Shown: piece by piece, positions 8,817 to 16,813 of the stretch | How positions within the stretch are numbered: position 1 is the first letter of the stretch | Layout: the number at the start of each line of letters is the position of its first letter | Assembly: GCF_040834005.1 (NCBI RefSeq) | Contig: NZ_CP162129.1 | Span: forward strand, 633,501 to 697,500 | DNA length: 64,000 nucleotides | Direction: 5' to 3' | Source: Paenibacillus sp. PL2-23 | GTDB taxonomy: Bacteria; Bacillota; Bacilli; Paenibacillales; Paenibacillaceae | Program-made: the position numbers and the translations under genes | Notes under the pieces: model-generated | What the model saw: the letters and a program-made list of their open reading frames with translations, nothing else | What the model was told of the DNA's origin: nothing | Database searches by the model: none

Positions 8817-9520
8817 AGGAGAGGGAACCGGTTACGATTCTGGGCATTGGCGCCCATGTGGGGGATATGGAGCTTGTGGCGGGAGGCGTGATGGCCAGCC
8901 ACTTCCTGAAGGGCGACAAGATCGCGACGCTGGCATTGACGGCGGGTGAGCGAGGTGTGCCGGCGGGACGGGACAAGGAGGAGTACCGCGAGCAGAAGGT
9001 GCGGGAGGCGCATACGTTCGCCGGCATGCTGGGCGGCGAGGCTTACGTGCTGGACTACGAGGATGGCGAGGTGCCGGACGATGGGGAGATCCGGATGCGC
9101 GTTGCGGATGTCATTCGGCTCGTGAAGCCGAACATCATCATTACGCATCACTGCAATAGCATGCACAAGGACCATGCCGCGACGCATCGGATTGTGAACG
9201 ATGCCCGGTATTTTGCGGCGATTCCGACGTTCGAGCGGGAGCTCCCGGCTCATTTTGCCGCTAAGCTGTATTATGGGGAGAACTGGGAGGATGCGGTTGG
9301 CTATGTCCCGTACGTGTACGTGGACTTCGACCAGCAGGCGTTCGATCTGTGGATCGAGGCGCTGTCGACGCATTGGTTCGTGACGGGCAGCAAGTCGTTC
9401 AACTATATGGACTACTATAAGTCGCTTGCTCGGGTGAGAGGGCTGGAGGCGCGCAAGGAGTACGCGGAGACGTTCATGGTAGCGCCGGAGAGCATGAAGC
9501 TTCGGCAGTCGGAGCTGTAG
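8813..9520 (+). CDS. PIG-L/LmbE-like protein with altered catalytic motif
   Basis: 235-residue member of the PIG-L N-deacetylase fold. The first motif, normally AHPDD, reads AHVGD here. Compared with BshB-type enzymes the zinc-binding His and last Asp remain, but the Asp that acts as general base is Gly. The second zinc motif is intact in HHCNSMHKDHAATH. The protein may therefore be non-catalytic, act by another route, or belong to a subfamily where this is normal. It is coupled by ATGA overlap to the GNAT gene. BshB2 at 550-1266 shows the unaltered motif for comparison. Confidence 0.78.
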   Translation: MKEREPVTILGIGAHVGDMELVAGGVMASHFLKGDKIATLALTAGERGVPAGRDKEEYREQKVREAHTFAGMLGGEAYVLDYEDGEVPDDGEIRMRVADVIRLVKPNIIITHHCNSMHKDHAATHRIVNDARYFAAIPTFERELPAHFAAKLYYGENWEDAVGYVPYVYVDFDQQAFDLWIEALSTHWFVTGSKSFNYMDYYKSLARVRGLEARKEYAETFMVAPESMKLRQSEL

Positions 9521-9567
9521 GAGCCGGGAAGAGGAGCGTGCGGGGAGAGCCAGAGGTACGCAATGGT

Positions 9568-9785
9568 GATGGCGTGAGCGATGGCACAGGTGAGTGCGAC
9601 GGTACATGGGAGTGCGGATGCGAGTGGAAATGCGAGTGCGAATGCGACGGCGTGAGCGACAGTACAGGCGAGTGCGACGGTACATGGGAGTGCGGATGTG
9701 ACGGCGTGAGCGACTGTACAGGCGAGTGTGACGGTACATGGGAGTGCGGATGTGAGTAGAAATGCGAGTGCGACGGCGCATGGAA
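9568..9785. repeat. Direct repeat array, about 54-bp unit
   Basis: A unit starting GACGGCGTGAGCGAC recurs at 9568 (as GATGG), 9646 and 9700. The spacings are 78 and 54 bp, the first being one unit plus a 24-bp GAGTG-rich insert. Each unit contains CGACGGTACATGGGAGTGCG. All lengths are multiples of six, so reading frames stay open on both strands: a Cys/Glu/Gly-rich frame on plus from GTG 9538, and an Ala/Val/Thr-rich one on minus. The plus frame's only purine-rich site nearly touches its start. Probably non-coding. Confidence 0.7.
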
Positions 9786-9857
9786 GTGCGAAGACCTCCC
9801 CCTCTCCCCTCGCGCGCGTATCAGTGGATAGTGGGATGTAGAGGAGGTGCAAGGCTG

Positions 9858-11000
9858 ATGGTCAGGAATGGTATTGACAATATAGAGGCATATTCCAGTC
9901 TGTTCAAAGGCAAGCGGCTCGGTCTCATTACGTCACCGACGGGACTTGCGGCGGATTTCCGCTCGACGATTGACATCCTGCATGAGCGATTCGGGCTTGC
10001 GGCGATGTTCTCGCCGGAGCACGGCGTAAGAGGCGATCTGGCGGCGGGCGCCTTGGTGGACACCTACAGGGATTCGGCGACGGGCGTGCCAGTCTACAGC
10101 CTATACAGGAAGGATGCCAAGCGGCTGACACAGGAGATGCTGGACGCGGTGGATATGGTCGTCTATGATATTCAGGATGTAGGCACACGTTATTATACAT
10201 TTATATACACGATGCTGTATGCGCTGGAGGACTGCGCGAAGGCGGGCAAGCCGTTTGTGGTGCTGGACCGGCTGAACCCGCTGGACGGCGTAACGGTGGA
10301 GGGCAATGTGCTGAAGGAGGGGTTCGCATCCTTCGTCGGTAATTACCCGCTGGCGGTGCGTTATGGATTGACGGCGGGCGAGGTGGCGACAATGGCGAAC
10401 GCGGAGCAGGGCTGGGGCGCAGAGCTGCATGTTGTGCCCTGCATCGGCTGGTCGAGGGAGCTGACGTTCTCGCAGCTGGGTCGACCGTGGATTCCGCCGT
10501 CAATGGGCATTCCGCGGTTTCATACGGCGCTGCTCTATCCTGGTACGTGCCTGTTCGAGGGCACGAATCTGTCGGAGGGGCGAGGCACAACGGCTCCTTT
10601 CGAGCTGATTGGCGCGCCGTTCGTGGATGCGGAGCTGCTGGCGGGTGAGATGAACGCGAAGGGGCTGACGGGCGTTTATTTCCGCCCCGCGTACTTCAAG
10701 CCGACGTTCTCGAAGCATGAGGGCGAGCTCTGCCGCGGCGTCTACATTCATGTGCTGGACGAGCGCGCGCTGCAGCCAGTCGAGCTAGGCGTGGAGCTGC
10801 TGTTCACGGTGAAGCGGCTGTTCGGCGAGGAGTTCTCGTTCCTGCCGCCGGTCCGCGAGAACGGCCGGCCGTTCATCGACCTGCTGTGCGGAGACAGCGT
10901 CTACCGTGACGAGGCGGTCGATGTGCCGGAGCTGCTGGAGCGCTTCCGCGAGGAGAGCCGCCTTTTCGCGGAGCGGAAGCGGGTCTTTCATTTGTATTAA
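9858..11000 (+). CDS. namZ: Exo-beta-N-acetylmuramidase NamZ (DUF1343, YbbC family)
   Basis: 380-residue member of DUF1343, whose B. subtilis member NamZ cuts MurNAc from the non-reducing end of peptidoglycan fragments. Family segments are FSPEHGVRGDLAAGALVDTY, VYDIQDVGTRYYTFIYTM and EGTNLSEGRGTTAPFELIG. The start is ATG 9858, preceded by GAGGAGGTG; the frame is open further upstream through the repeat array, but that part is not family-like. No signal peptide is evident from this start, whereas B. subtilis NamZ acts outside the cell, so location is open. Its linkage to murQ parallels B. subtilis. Confidence 0.88.
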   Translation: MVRNGIDNIEAYSSLFKGKRLGLITSPTGLAADFRSTIDILHERFGLAAMFSPEHGVRGDLAAGALVDTYRDSATGVPVYSLYRKDAKRLTQEMLDAVDMVVYDIQDVGTRYYTFIYTMLYALEDCAKAGKPFVVLDRLNPLDGVTVEGNVLKEGFASFVGNYPLAVRYGLTAGEVATMANAEQGWGAELHVVPCIGWSRELTFSQLGRPWIPPSMGIPRFHTALLYPGTCLFEGTNLSEGRGTTAPFELIGAPFVDAELLAGEMNAKGLTGVYFRPAYFKPTFSKHEGELCRGVYIHVLDERALQPVELGVELLFTVKRLFGEEFSFLPPVRENGRPFIDLLCGDSVYRDEAVDVPELLERFREESRLFAERKRVFHLY

Positions 11001-11018
11001 GCGTGGACGGCGAGCAGA

Positions 11019-11226
11019 TTGAACGATTTTTCGTTCAAAAGTAGCTCGGGGGCTCCTCGATGCGAGCAAATTGAACGAAAAATCGTTCAAATGGTGCTGG
11101 GGAGCACCTCGATGCGAGCAAATTGAACGAAAAATCGTTCAAAAGTAGCTCAGGGGCACCCCGATGAGAGCGAATTGAACGAAAAATCGTTCAAAAGGTG
11201 CTGGGGAGCGTCCCGACGCGAGCAGT
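11019..11226. repeat. 52-bp palindromic repeat array, four copies
   Basis: Four copies begin at 11019, 11071, 11123 and 11175, an exact 52-bp period. Each contains the perfect inverted repeat TTGAACGA-NNNN-TCGTTCAA (central AAAA, or TTTT in copy one), followed by GTAGCTC or GGTGCTGG and a CGATGCGAGC-like stretch. The array fills the gap between namZ and the kinase gene. A degenerate relative is at 2847-2972. Confidence 0.9.
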
Positions 11227-11256
11227 TGCACATCCAACAGGCTGGAGTGGTGAGAA

Positions 11257-12174
11257 ATGAAGATGGTTGCGGGGCTGGACGGCGGCGGCACGAAGACGAC
11301 GGTGACATTGGCTGACGAAAGCGGTGTGGTGCGGCATTTGTTCTCCGCGGGGCCTCTGAATGTGAATGGGCAGGACGCAGAGAGTGTACATCGGACGGTG
11401 GCGGACATATGCGCGGAGATCGATGGAGCCAGTCCAGGTGGCATTGGGGAGTGTGCCGCTTTATGCGTGGGTGCTGCCGGTATCAGTAATCCAGCGGTGA
11501 GCGGGCTGCTGACGGCCGGACTAAGGGCTGGCGGGTTTGCGGGAGAGCTGGTGCTGGTTGGCGATCATGTGACCGCGCTAAGCGGCGCGCTGGAAGGAGG
11601 GCCGGGTGCGATTGTCATCGCGGGCACGGGCTCTATTGCGTATGGCAGGAACGGAAGCGGACAGACGCATCGGGCTGGCGGCTTCGGCCATCTCATTGAT
11701 GATGGCGGAAGCGGCTATAGCCTGGGGCGAGATCTGCTGGCGGCCGTCGTGCGTTCGTCTGATGGACGGGAGGAGCCGACCGTTATGGCCGACCTTGTTT
11801 ACCGCGAGCTCGATATAAGCTCAATGCCGGAGCTGATCGGCTTTGTCTATGACAAGAGCCGAGGCAAAAAGGAGATTGCCGCGCTTGCTCCCCTTGTATT
11901 CCAGGCGTGCGAGTCGGGCGACTTGGCTGCGCTTCGGATTGTCCGCGACAATGCGGACGCTCTGGCGGCGACGGCTTCGGCCGTTGTGAGCCGCTTGGCG
12001 CTGCAGAGTGGTGAGCTAGCCTTGCTGGGAAGCGTGCTGACAATGAGCCAGCGCATGCGTGATGCATTCCAGGAGCGAATGAGTTGGCGCGAGCCTCTGG
12101 TGCGATGCATCGAGCCCAAGCGGGATACCTCCTACGGTGCGGTGCTGCTGGCGCTGAAGGCGCTTCGCGGCTGA
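11257..12174 (+). CDS. BadF/BadG-family amino-sugar kinase (probable MurNAc/GlcNAc kinase)
   Basis: 305-residue ASKHA-fold kinase. The phosphate-1 motif is at the N-terminus (GLDGGGTKTTVTLAD), a second glycine-rich motif is VIAGTGSIAYGRNG, and GGFGHLIDDGGSGYSLGRD follows. The BadF family includes human GlcNAc kinase and the MurNAc kinase MurK of Clostridium. Because MurQ needs MurNAc-6P and no PTS permease is present, MurNAc kinase is the most sensible role; GlcNAc kinase is the alternative. The ATG follows GGAGTGGTGAGAA. A cryptic operon break may lie in the repeat array just upstream. Confidence 0.82.
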   Translation: MKMVAGLDGGGTKTTVTLADESGVVRHLFSAGPLNVNGQDAESVHRTVADICAEIDGASPGGIGECAALCVGAAGISNPAVSGLLTAGLRAGGFAGELVLVGDHVTALSGALEGGPGAIVIAGTGSIAYGRNGSGQTHRAGGFGHLIDDGGSGYSLGRDLLAAVVRSSDGREEPTVMADLVYRELDISSMPELIGFVYDKSRGKKEIAALAPLVFQACESGDLAALRIVRDNADALAATASAVVSRLALQSGELALLGSVLTMSQRMRDAFQERMSWREPLVRCIEPKRDTSYGAVLLALKALRG

Positions 12175-12244
12175 ATGGGGATTTATTTTGGGATGGGAAA
12201 AGGTGATGGGAAATCGTTGAACTTCGGAAGGTGGTGTGTTGAAG

Positions 12245-13432
12245 ATGCTACAGTGGGTGATGGATCAACCGTTGCTATATGCGGTAGGGCTGATGTCGGG
12301 CACCTCGCTTGATGGCGTCGATGCTGCCGTTGTGCGTATCGAGGGGAGTGGTCCGGATACCAAGGTGGGGCTCGTCCACTATTACTCCAGGCCTTATGAT
12401 CAGGAGCTGCGCGCCAGGCTGAAGGAGCTGTGCGACCCGCGGTCATCGGATGTGTCACGGATCTGCGGCATGAACGCTTATATGGCAGAAGTGTTCGCGG
12501 CGGCGACGATAGAGGCGGTGCGCGAGGCGGGGCTGTCTATGTCCGATATTGCTTTCGTCAGCTCGCACGGACAGACAATCTGGCATATGCCAGAAGGTGC
12601 AGAGGGTGACCCGTATCTCATACGCTCCACCCTTCAGATCGGAGATCTCTCCATCCTTGCCAAAAAAACAGGAAAGCTCACGGTCGGTGACTTCCGGCCT
12701 GCCGATATGGCGGTTGGCGGCCAAGGCGCGCCGCTGGTGCCTTATGGCGATCTTATCCTATTCCGCCACCCGTCGAAGGGACGCATGCTCCAGAACATCG
12801 GAGGTATCGGCAATTGTACGGTGCTTCCGCCAAACGCCGGGATCGACGATCTGTTTGCGTTCGATACCGGTCCCGGCAACATGATTATTGATCAAGTTGT
12901 GCAGACGCTGAGTGACGGGGAGATGAGCTATGACGCGAACGGCGCATGGGCGGCGCTTGGCAGGCCGGACGCGGAGCTGTTGGCTAGCCTGCTTTCGCAT
13001 CCTTATTTTAAGGGAGCGCCGCCGAAATCGACGGGGCGGGAGCTGTTCGGCGCGGCCTATACGACCGAGCTGCTTGCGCAGGCGTCGGAGCGTGGCTTGG
13101 CGGCCGCTGACATTGTCGCTACGGCGACCGCTTTGACGGCGCATACAATCGCAGATGCCTGCCGTGAGTTGGTCCTCCCGCGCTGCCGCGTTGATGAGGT
13201 AATCGTAAGCGGCGGCGGTGCGCATAACGCGACCTTGCTTCGCATGCTGGGGGAGCTGCTCCCCCAGCAGAGGCTGATGACTTCCGGCGAGCTCGGCTTG
13301 GCGGACGACGCGAAGGAGGCGGTTATTTTTGCGTTGCTGGGCCATGACTTCCTGCGCGGTATCCCGAACAACGTCCCCGCCGCAACCGGCGCTGACTGCA
13401 GAACGGTGATGGGCAAGCTGGCGCTGCCTTGA
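12245..13432 (+). CDS. anmK: 1,6-anhydro-N-acetylmuramic acid kinase AnmK
   Basis: 395-residue kinase that hydrolyses the anhydro ring and phosphorylates anhydro-MurNAc to MurNAc-6P, the MurQ substrate. The signature VGLMSGTSLDGVDAAVVRIE lies near the N-terminus, with FVSSHGQTIWH, IGDLSILA and FAFDTGPGNMIID after it, and the C-terminal VIVSGGGAHNATLLRMLGEL. ATG 12245 lies about ten bases after AAGGTGG; ATG 12260 is also possible, and GTG 12236 is too close to the ribosome site. The last 230 bp are duplicated at 14002-14234, and no terminator follows this copy. Confidence 0.93.
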   Translation: MLQWVMDQPLLYAVGLMSGTSLDGVDAAVVRIEGSGPDTKVGLVHYYSRPYDQELRARLKELCDPRSSDVSRICGMNAYMAEVFAAATIEAVREAGLSMSDIAFVSSHGQTIWHMPEGAEGDPYLIRSTLQIGDLSILAKKTGKLTVGDFRPADMAVGGQGAPLVPYGDLILFRHPSKGRMLQNIGGIGNCTVLPPNAGIDDLFAFDTGPGNMIIDQVVQTLSDGEMSYDANGAWAALGRPDAELLASLLSHPYFKGAPPKSTGRELFGAAYTTELLAQASERGLAAADIVATATALTAHTIADACRELVLPRCRVDEVIVSGGGAHNATLLRMLGELLPQQRLMTSGELGLADDAKEAVIFALLGHDFLRGIPNNVPAATGADCRTVMGKLALP

Positions 13433-13507
13433 GGTCGGGATCAACCTATTCATGGAGGCGCCCGACGTCGCTGATCGTATTCGCCTTGTGCATGATTTGT
13501 CGCTGTA

Positions 13508-13885
13508 TTAGCCGACCGCTACTATTACGCTTGTAATGAATAGCACCAACGCTATGGGCGCCCAAATGATACGTTCCCATTTGCTTCTTGTGATTGTGTT
13601 AAGTACAATGTTCAACGCCAAGAAGCCTACAACGAACCAGATCGCTGCACTCGCGAAAGAATGCCACTCCGACCAAATGATTCCTGACTTGCTCAAGACG
13701 ATGGAGGCAAACAAGGCCAGAATGAGAACCTGAATCAGAGCCGAAACTCTCATCGCCGGTGGAAGCTTTCCTGGGTATTTCCCACCCATTGCAGCGCTTC
13801 CCCAAGGAGCTCCTGCAGCCAATGCAAGTTGGAAGATAACTACAATTCCGATGAATGCCGAAAACAAGATTGCGGCTACGATCAT
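13508..13885 (-). CDS. Small integral membrane protein, unknown family
   Basis: 125-residue protein with about four hydrophobic segments (residues ~3-25, 45-65, 78-97 and 107-124) and the linker GAPWGSAAMGGKYPGKLPPA. It is read against its neighbours and has an AAGGAG site before its ATG. It lies exactly between anmK and a partial second copy of the anmK end, so it arrived with, or was trapped by, a duplication. No function can be assigned. Confidence 0.65.
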   Translation of the reverse strand: MIVAAILFSAFIGIVVIFQLALAAGAPWGSAAMGGKYPGKLPPAMRVSALIQVLILALFASIVLSKSGIIWSEWHSFASAAIWFVVGFLALNIVLNTITRSKWERIIWAPIALVLFITSVIVAVG

Positions 13886-13976
13886 GGGGAGTATTGCTCC
13901 TTTTCGATTTTAAGAAAATTATACCATGATATCTTATTCTGCTGTATACACAGCAAATAGCTGAGGGCTCTAGCTT

Positions 13977-14234
13977 ATGTGCCTCTGTATCGATAATGCT
14001 TTCGTAAGCGGGGGCGGAGCGCATAACGCGCCCTTGCTTCGCATGCTCGGGGAGCTGCTCCTCGAACAGAAGCTGATGACATCCGGCGAGCTCGGCTTGG
14101 CGGACAACAACGCGAAGGAGGCGTTTATTTTTGCGTTGCTGGGCCATGACTTCCTGCGCGGTATCCCGAACAACGTCCCCGCCGCAACCGGCGCTGACCG
14201 CAGAACCGTGATGGGCAAGCTGGCGCTGCCTTGA
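13977..14234 (+). pseudogene. Partial duplicate of the anmK 3' end
   Basis: Bases 14002-14234 repeat 13203-13432, the end of anmK, with high identity through the stop codon. There is one extra codon (AAC after GCGGAC), so the frame is kept. The upstream kinase domain, including the MSGTSLDG motif, is absent, so it cannot be a working kinase. A terminator directly follows this copy and is missing after the complete gene. Confidence 0.88.
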
Positions 14235-14247
14235 TAGGTAACTAACC

Positions 14248-14296
14248 AAGCACAAGCAGGCTGTCGACTGGATCGGCAGCCTGCTTGTGCTTTTTG
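14248..14296 (+). terminator. Rho-independent terminator after the anmK duplicate
   Basis: A perfect 16-bp stem (14248-14263 with 14277-14292, containing AGCACAAGCAGGCTG) is followed by TTTTTG. It is probably the original anmK cluster terminator. From here to 14563 no gene is seen, only loose repeats of AACTTCGTTG/AACTTCGCT around 14305-14365. Confidence 0.85.
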
Positions 14297-14678
14297 TTGC
14301 ACGCAACTTCGTTGTACGGTAACTTCGTTGCACTCCAGCTTCGCTGTACGCTAACTTCGCTTCGCGCTATTCGCTGCTTGCCTACCGTTGACCTAAGCGC
14401 GGCGCCCTACCTATGCTGGAGTAGGCATGCTCCTCGATAGTTCCTGTTAACTCGATACATGCTGTTACGTGGGGGCCTGGCTTTTCAATACATATGGTTT
14501 CAGTACCGACCTGCATAACATACAATTAATTTCCTCGAAAATTCATCAATATCGCCCAGGATACTCCCGTCTTCTATAAGCGGGGGAGGAATGGGCGTTC
14601 GGCGTTAGCCGGAATGATATTTGGTGTGTTCTTGTTCTCCCTACTATGCTAAAATTAGTATAGTGAGGAGGCGAACGT

Positions 14679-15836
14679 ATGATCGTTACCGTGACGGCGA
14701 AAATCAAAATCAAACCGTCAGAAAGTCAAATGATGGCCCTGCAACAAACGATGATCGCTTATCGTCAAGGCTGTAATTTTGTCTCTGCCCTTGTGTTTGA
14801 GACGAGCGAGCGCCGGCAGTCTGCCCTGCACCGAATGACGTATCGAACCCTGCGCAGCGCGATGGGCCTGCGTTCTCAAATGGCGCAGTCGGTATTGAAA
14901 ACGGTACGGGCTAAATACAAGACCATCTTGAGCAGTGGGCATGCTTGGACTCTCGTACAATTTAAGAAGCCGGAATACGATCTCGTCTGGAGACGGGATT
15001 ACTCGCTAAGCGCAAAGCTATTCTCCGTCAATACGCTGCAAGGCCGCATTAAGATCCCCTTCGAAGCCAAAGGAATGGAGACCTATTTCGACGGCACATG
15101 GACATTCGGTACAGCCAAGCTGGTATGAAAAAAACAGAAGTGGTTTTTGCATATTCCAGTGTCTAAGGAAATGGCCTCTCCTGAGCTTAAGGAGATTGAA
15201 CACGTTGCAGGGATTGATCTGGGCATCAACTTTGTAGCTACGGTGTATGACACCGAGGGGAGAACGCTGTTTTTTCGGGGAAGGGGACTGAAACACAAAC
15301 GAGCCAACTACCAACGATTGCGTTCCGAGCTGCAACGCAAACAAACGGCTTCGTCCCGCCGCAGGCTGAAGCAAATCGGAGAACGAGAAAACCGTTGGAT
15401 GACCGATGTGAACCATCAGGTCAGTAAGGCACTCGTTACCCGATATGGGGCGAATACGCTGTTTGTGCTGGAGGATCTGACAGGGATCCGCCGCAGGGCG
15501 GAAAAGTCAAAGCTGAAGTATCGGTATGTGACGGTATCGTGGGCGTTCTATCAGCTGCGTCAGATGGTGACGTATAAGGCGAAGCTTGCAGGATCGATGG
15601 TGATAGCCGTGGATCCGAAGCACACTTCGCAAGCGTGTCCCCTATGCCGCCACACGGCCAAAGAAAACCGGGATAAACGCAGGCATCGCTTTCGTTGCCA
15701 GGCATGCGGATATACAAGCAATGATGACCGGATCGGCGCCATGAATCTCTGTCTGAAGGGAAGAGAGTACCTTCTTGAAGGTGCAGGCTTAGCATGCCTA
15801 GGCTTGCAGGGCAGCTGTCAATCTGCCCATTGGTAG
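14679..15836 (+). pseudogene. tnpB: TnpB RNA-guided nuclease, interrupted by one in-frame TGA
   Basis: Two open segments in the same frame (14679-15128 and 15129-15836) together make a full-length TnpB of about 385 codons. The only lesion is TGA at 15126-15128, between GTFGTAKLV-like and KKQKWFLHIPV sequence. All RuvC residues are kept: Asp in GIDLGINFVA, Glu in FVLEDLTG and Asp in SNDDRIGAMNL. The zinc finger CPLC...CQAC is also intact. The start ATG has TGAGGAGG at good spacing. Restart at TTG 15147 would give a 229-residue C-terminal piece with the whole nuclease core. The gene is probably recently inactivated. Confidence 0.82.
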
Positions 15837-15958
15837 GCGAAGGCTTACTCGAGGATGTAACACCACGTTCTTCGGAACGCCAAAAGATCGGAGTCGCAAG
15901 ACGTTCGTACGATCGGGTCGTTACAAGCTTCCACTTCAAACGTTAGTTAAGTGGGGGT
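15837..15958 (+). ncRNA. Probable omega RNA/right-end region of the tnpB element
   Basis: TnpB guide RNAs derive from the 3' end of tnpB and the element right end. This stretch folds locally: GTAAC (about 15857) can pair with GTTAC (about 15919) around the small hairpin CGTTCTTCGGAACG, and the CCACTT/AAGTGG hairpin ends it. The guide would be the flanking DNA from about 15959 on. The RNA may begin inside tnpB. Confidence 0.4.
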
Positions 15959-15960
15959 CA

Positions 15961-16113
15961 TTGACTTTGGCCAATGTTAACTGCAGAACGCGTACATGTA
16001 AATCTAAGGTTTGTGGGAAAAAACGGGTGTTTGACACGTATAAGTGTAGGTTTTGCAGGTCATTCTCGCATTCGCCAACTTGTAACACTGGTTGCTGGAG
16101 CTCACTGAAAAAA
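15961..16113 (+). CDS. Cysteine-rich 50-residue open frame, uncertain
   Basis: TTG start five bases after a GTGGGGG stretch. The peptide has seven cysteines and is basic, with segments CKSKVCGKKRVFDTYKCRFC and SHSPTCNTGCW before the stop. The paired cysteines look like a small zinc-binding or disulfide peptide, or a remnant of a zinc-ribbon protein. It begins exactly at the right edge of the tnpB element, so it may be the tail of a gene cut by insertion. No homologue is recognised. Confidence 0.25.
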
Positions 16114-16264
16114 TAGACGTGCCAGAAACGTCTAAATGTGCTGTGGAGATTGGTTTGACGGCTGGGGAGGTGCTTTGGAGGGGAGCTGCTACTTCTTGCG
16201 GATGGAGGCGAATAACGTTGGGATTAGTGGGAACCTTAAGGAAAAAACAGGAGTTGCACCCACT

Positions 16265-16813
16265 ATGAATCTGCTTGAACTGTTCAAAGACGCTATGCAA
16301 GCGTTCAAAGATAAGGAAAAAACACCGCTTCATGTCGGTGAGGTGATGAATCTCTGGTTCTACCTGACGGCAACGGAACAGACGCTTCGAGGGGAGCAGG
16401 TGTCGTTGAATACGGTTCAAGACGCTGACCTGAAGACCAAGATTGAGGATGTTATCCAGCATGTCCATAACCCCATTCGTACGGAGTTGAAGGAGTTTCT
16501 GAGACAAGAAGGCGTGCCTCTGCCGAAGGCTACCCCGGACAAGTCGCTGGGAGACTTTCGTACCATACCGGAAAGCGCTAAGCTGACAGACGAGGAGATT
16601 GCCAATCTGCTCGTTTATAATTTGGTGCTGGGCATTAATTCCGCCTGCCGCGGCATGACGGAGGCAGTCCGGCCGGATGTGGGCGTCATGTTCGCGGGCT
16701 TCCAGATGAAGAAGGCGGCGTTCTCTATGACGCTTAGAGGGCTGATGATCGAGAAGGGGTGGCTGCTGATGCCCCCTTATTATTACCAGCAAGCGCCAGT
16801 CGCGCAGCCTTAA
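16265..16813 (+). CDS. DUF3231 family protein
   Basis: 182-residue protein resembling one DUF3231 domain, a family common in spore-forming Bacillota and often found as one or two ferritin-like helical repeats. The typical opening is TPLHVGEVMNLWFYLTATEQ, and the C-terminal MKKAAFSMTLRGLMIEKGWL also fits. ATG 16265 with AGGAG upstream gives the family N-terminus, although the frame is open from 16136. Its stop overlaps the stop of the convergent membrane gene in a shared TTAA. Function unknown. Confidence 0.75.
   Translation: MNLLELFKDAMQAFKDKEKTPLHVGEVMNLWFYLTATEQTLRGEQVSLNTVQDADLKTKIEDVIQHVHNPIRTELKEFLRQEGVPLPKATPDKSLGDFRTIPESAKLTDEEIANLLVYNLVLGINSACRGMTEAVRPDVGVMFAGFQMKKAAFSMTLRGLMIEKGWLLMPPYYYQQAPVAQP

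Larger units (their letters stand above)
14564..15958 (+). mobile_element. IS200/IS605-type element carrying only tnpB
   Basis: No tnpA is present. The left part has a CTCCCG...CGGGGGAG hairpin (14564-14588) and the inverted repeat ACTATGCTAA/TTAGTATAGT just before tnpB. The right end has the subterminal hairpin CCACTT...AAGTGG (15931-15954), as expected for this superfamily. Exact borders are uncertain, since these elements have no terminal inverted repeats or target duplications. Confidence 0.7.

Noticed and set aside
9538..9759. Cys-rich plus-strand frame over the 54-bp array
   Set aside because: The only ribosome-like site lies almost on the GTG start. The frame exists because all repeat lengths divide by six. 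Kept as a repeat and a low-interest finding.
11019..11226. CRISPR array
   Set aside because: The segments between palindromes are themselves similar, and the unit is a perfect inverted repeat rather than repeat plus unique spacer.
13453..13512. Short plus frame after anmK (MEAPDVADRIRLVHDLSLY)
   Set aside because: Only 19 residues with an unremarkable start; may be a scrap of a lost gene but cannot be supported.
15961..16113. Reading the cysteine-rich microORF as a lantibiotic precursor
   Set aside because: No leader peptide, modification enzyme or transporter genes are nearby, and it abuts an IS end.
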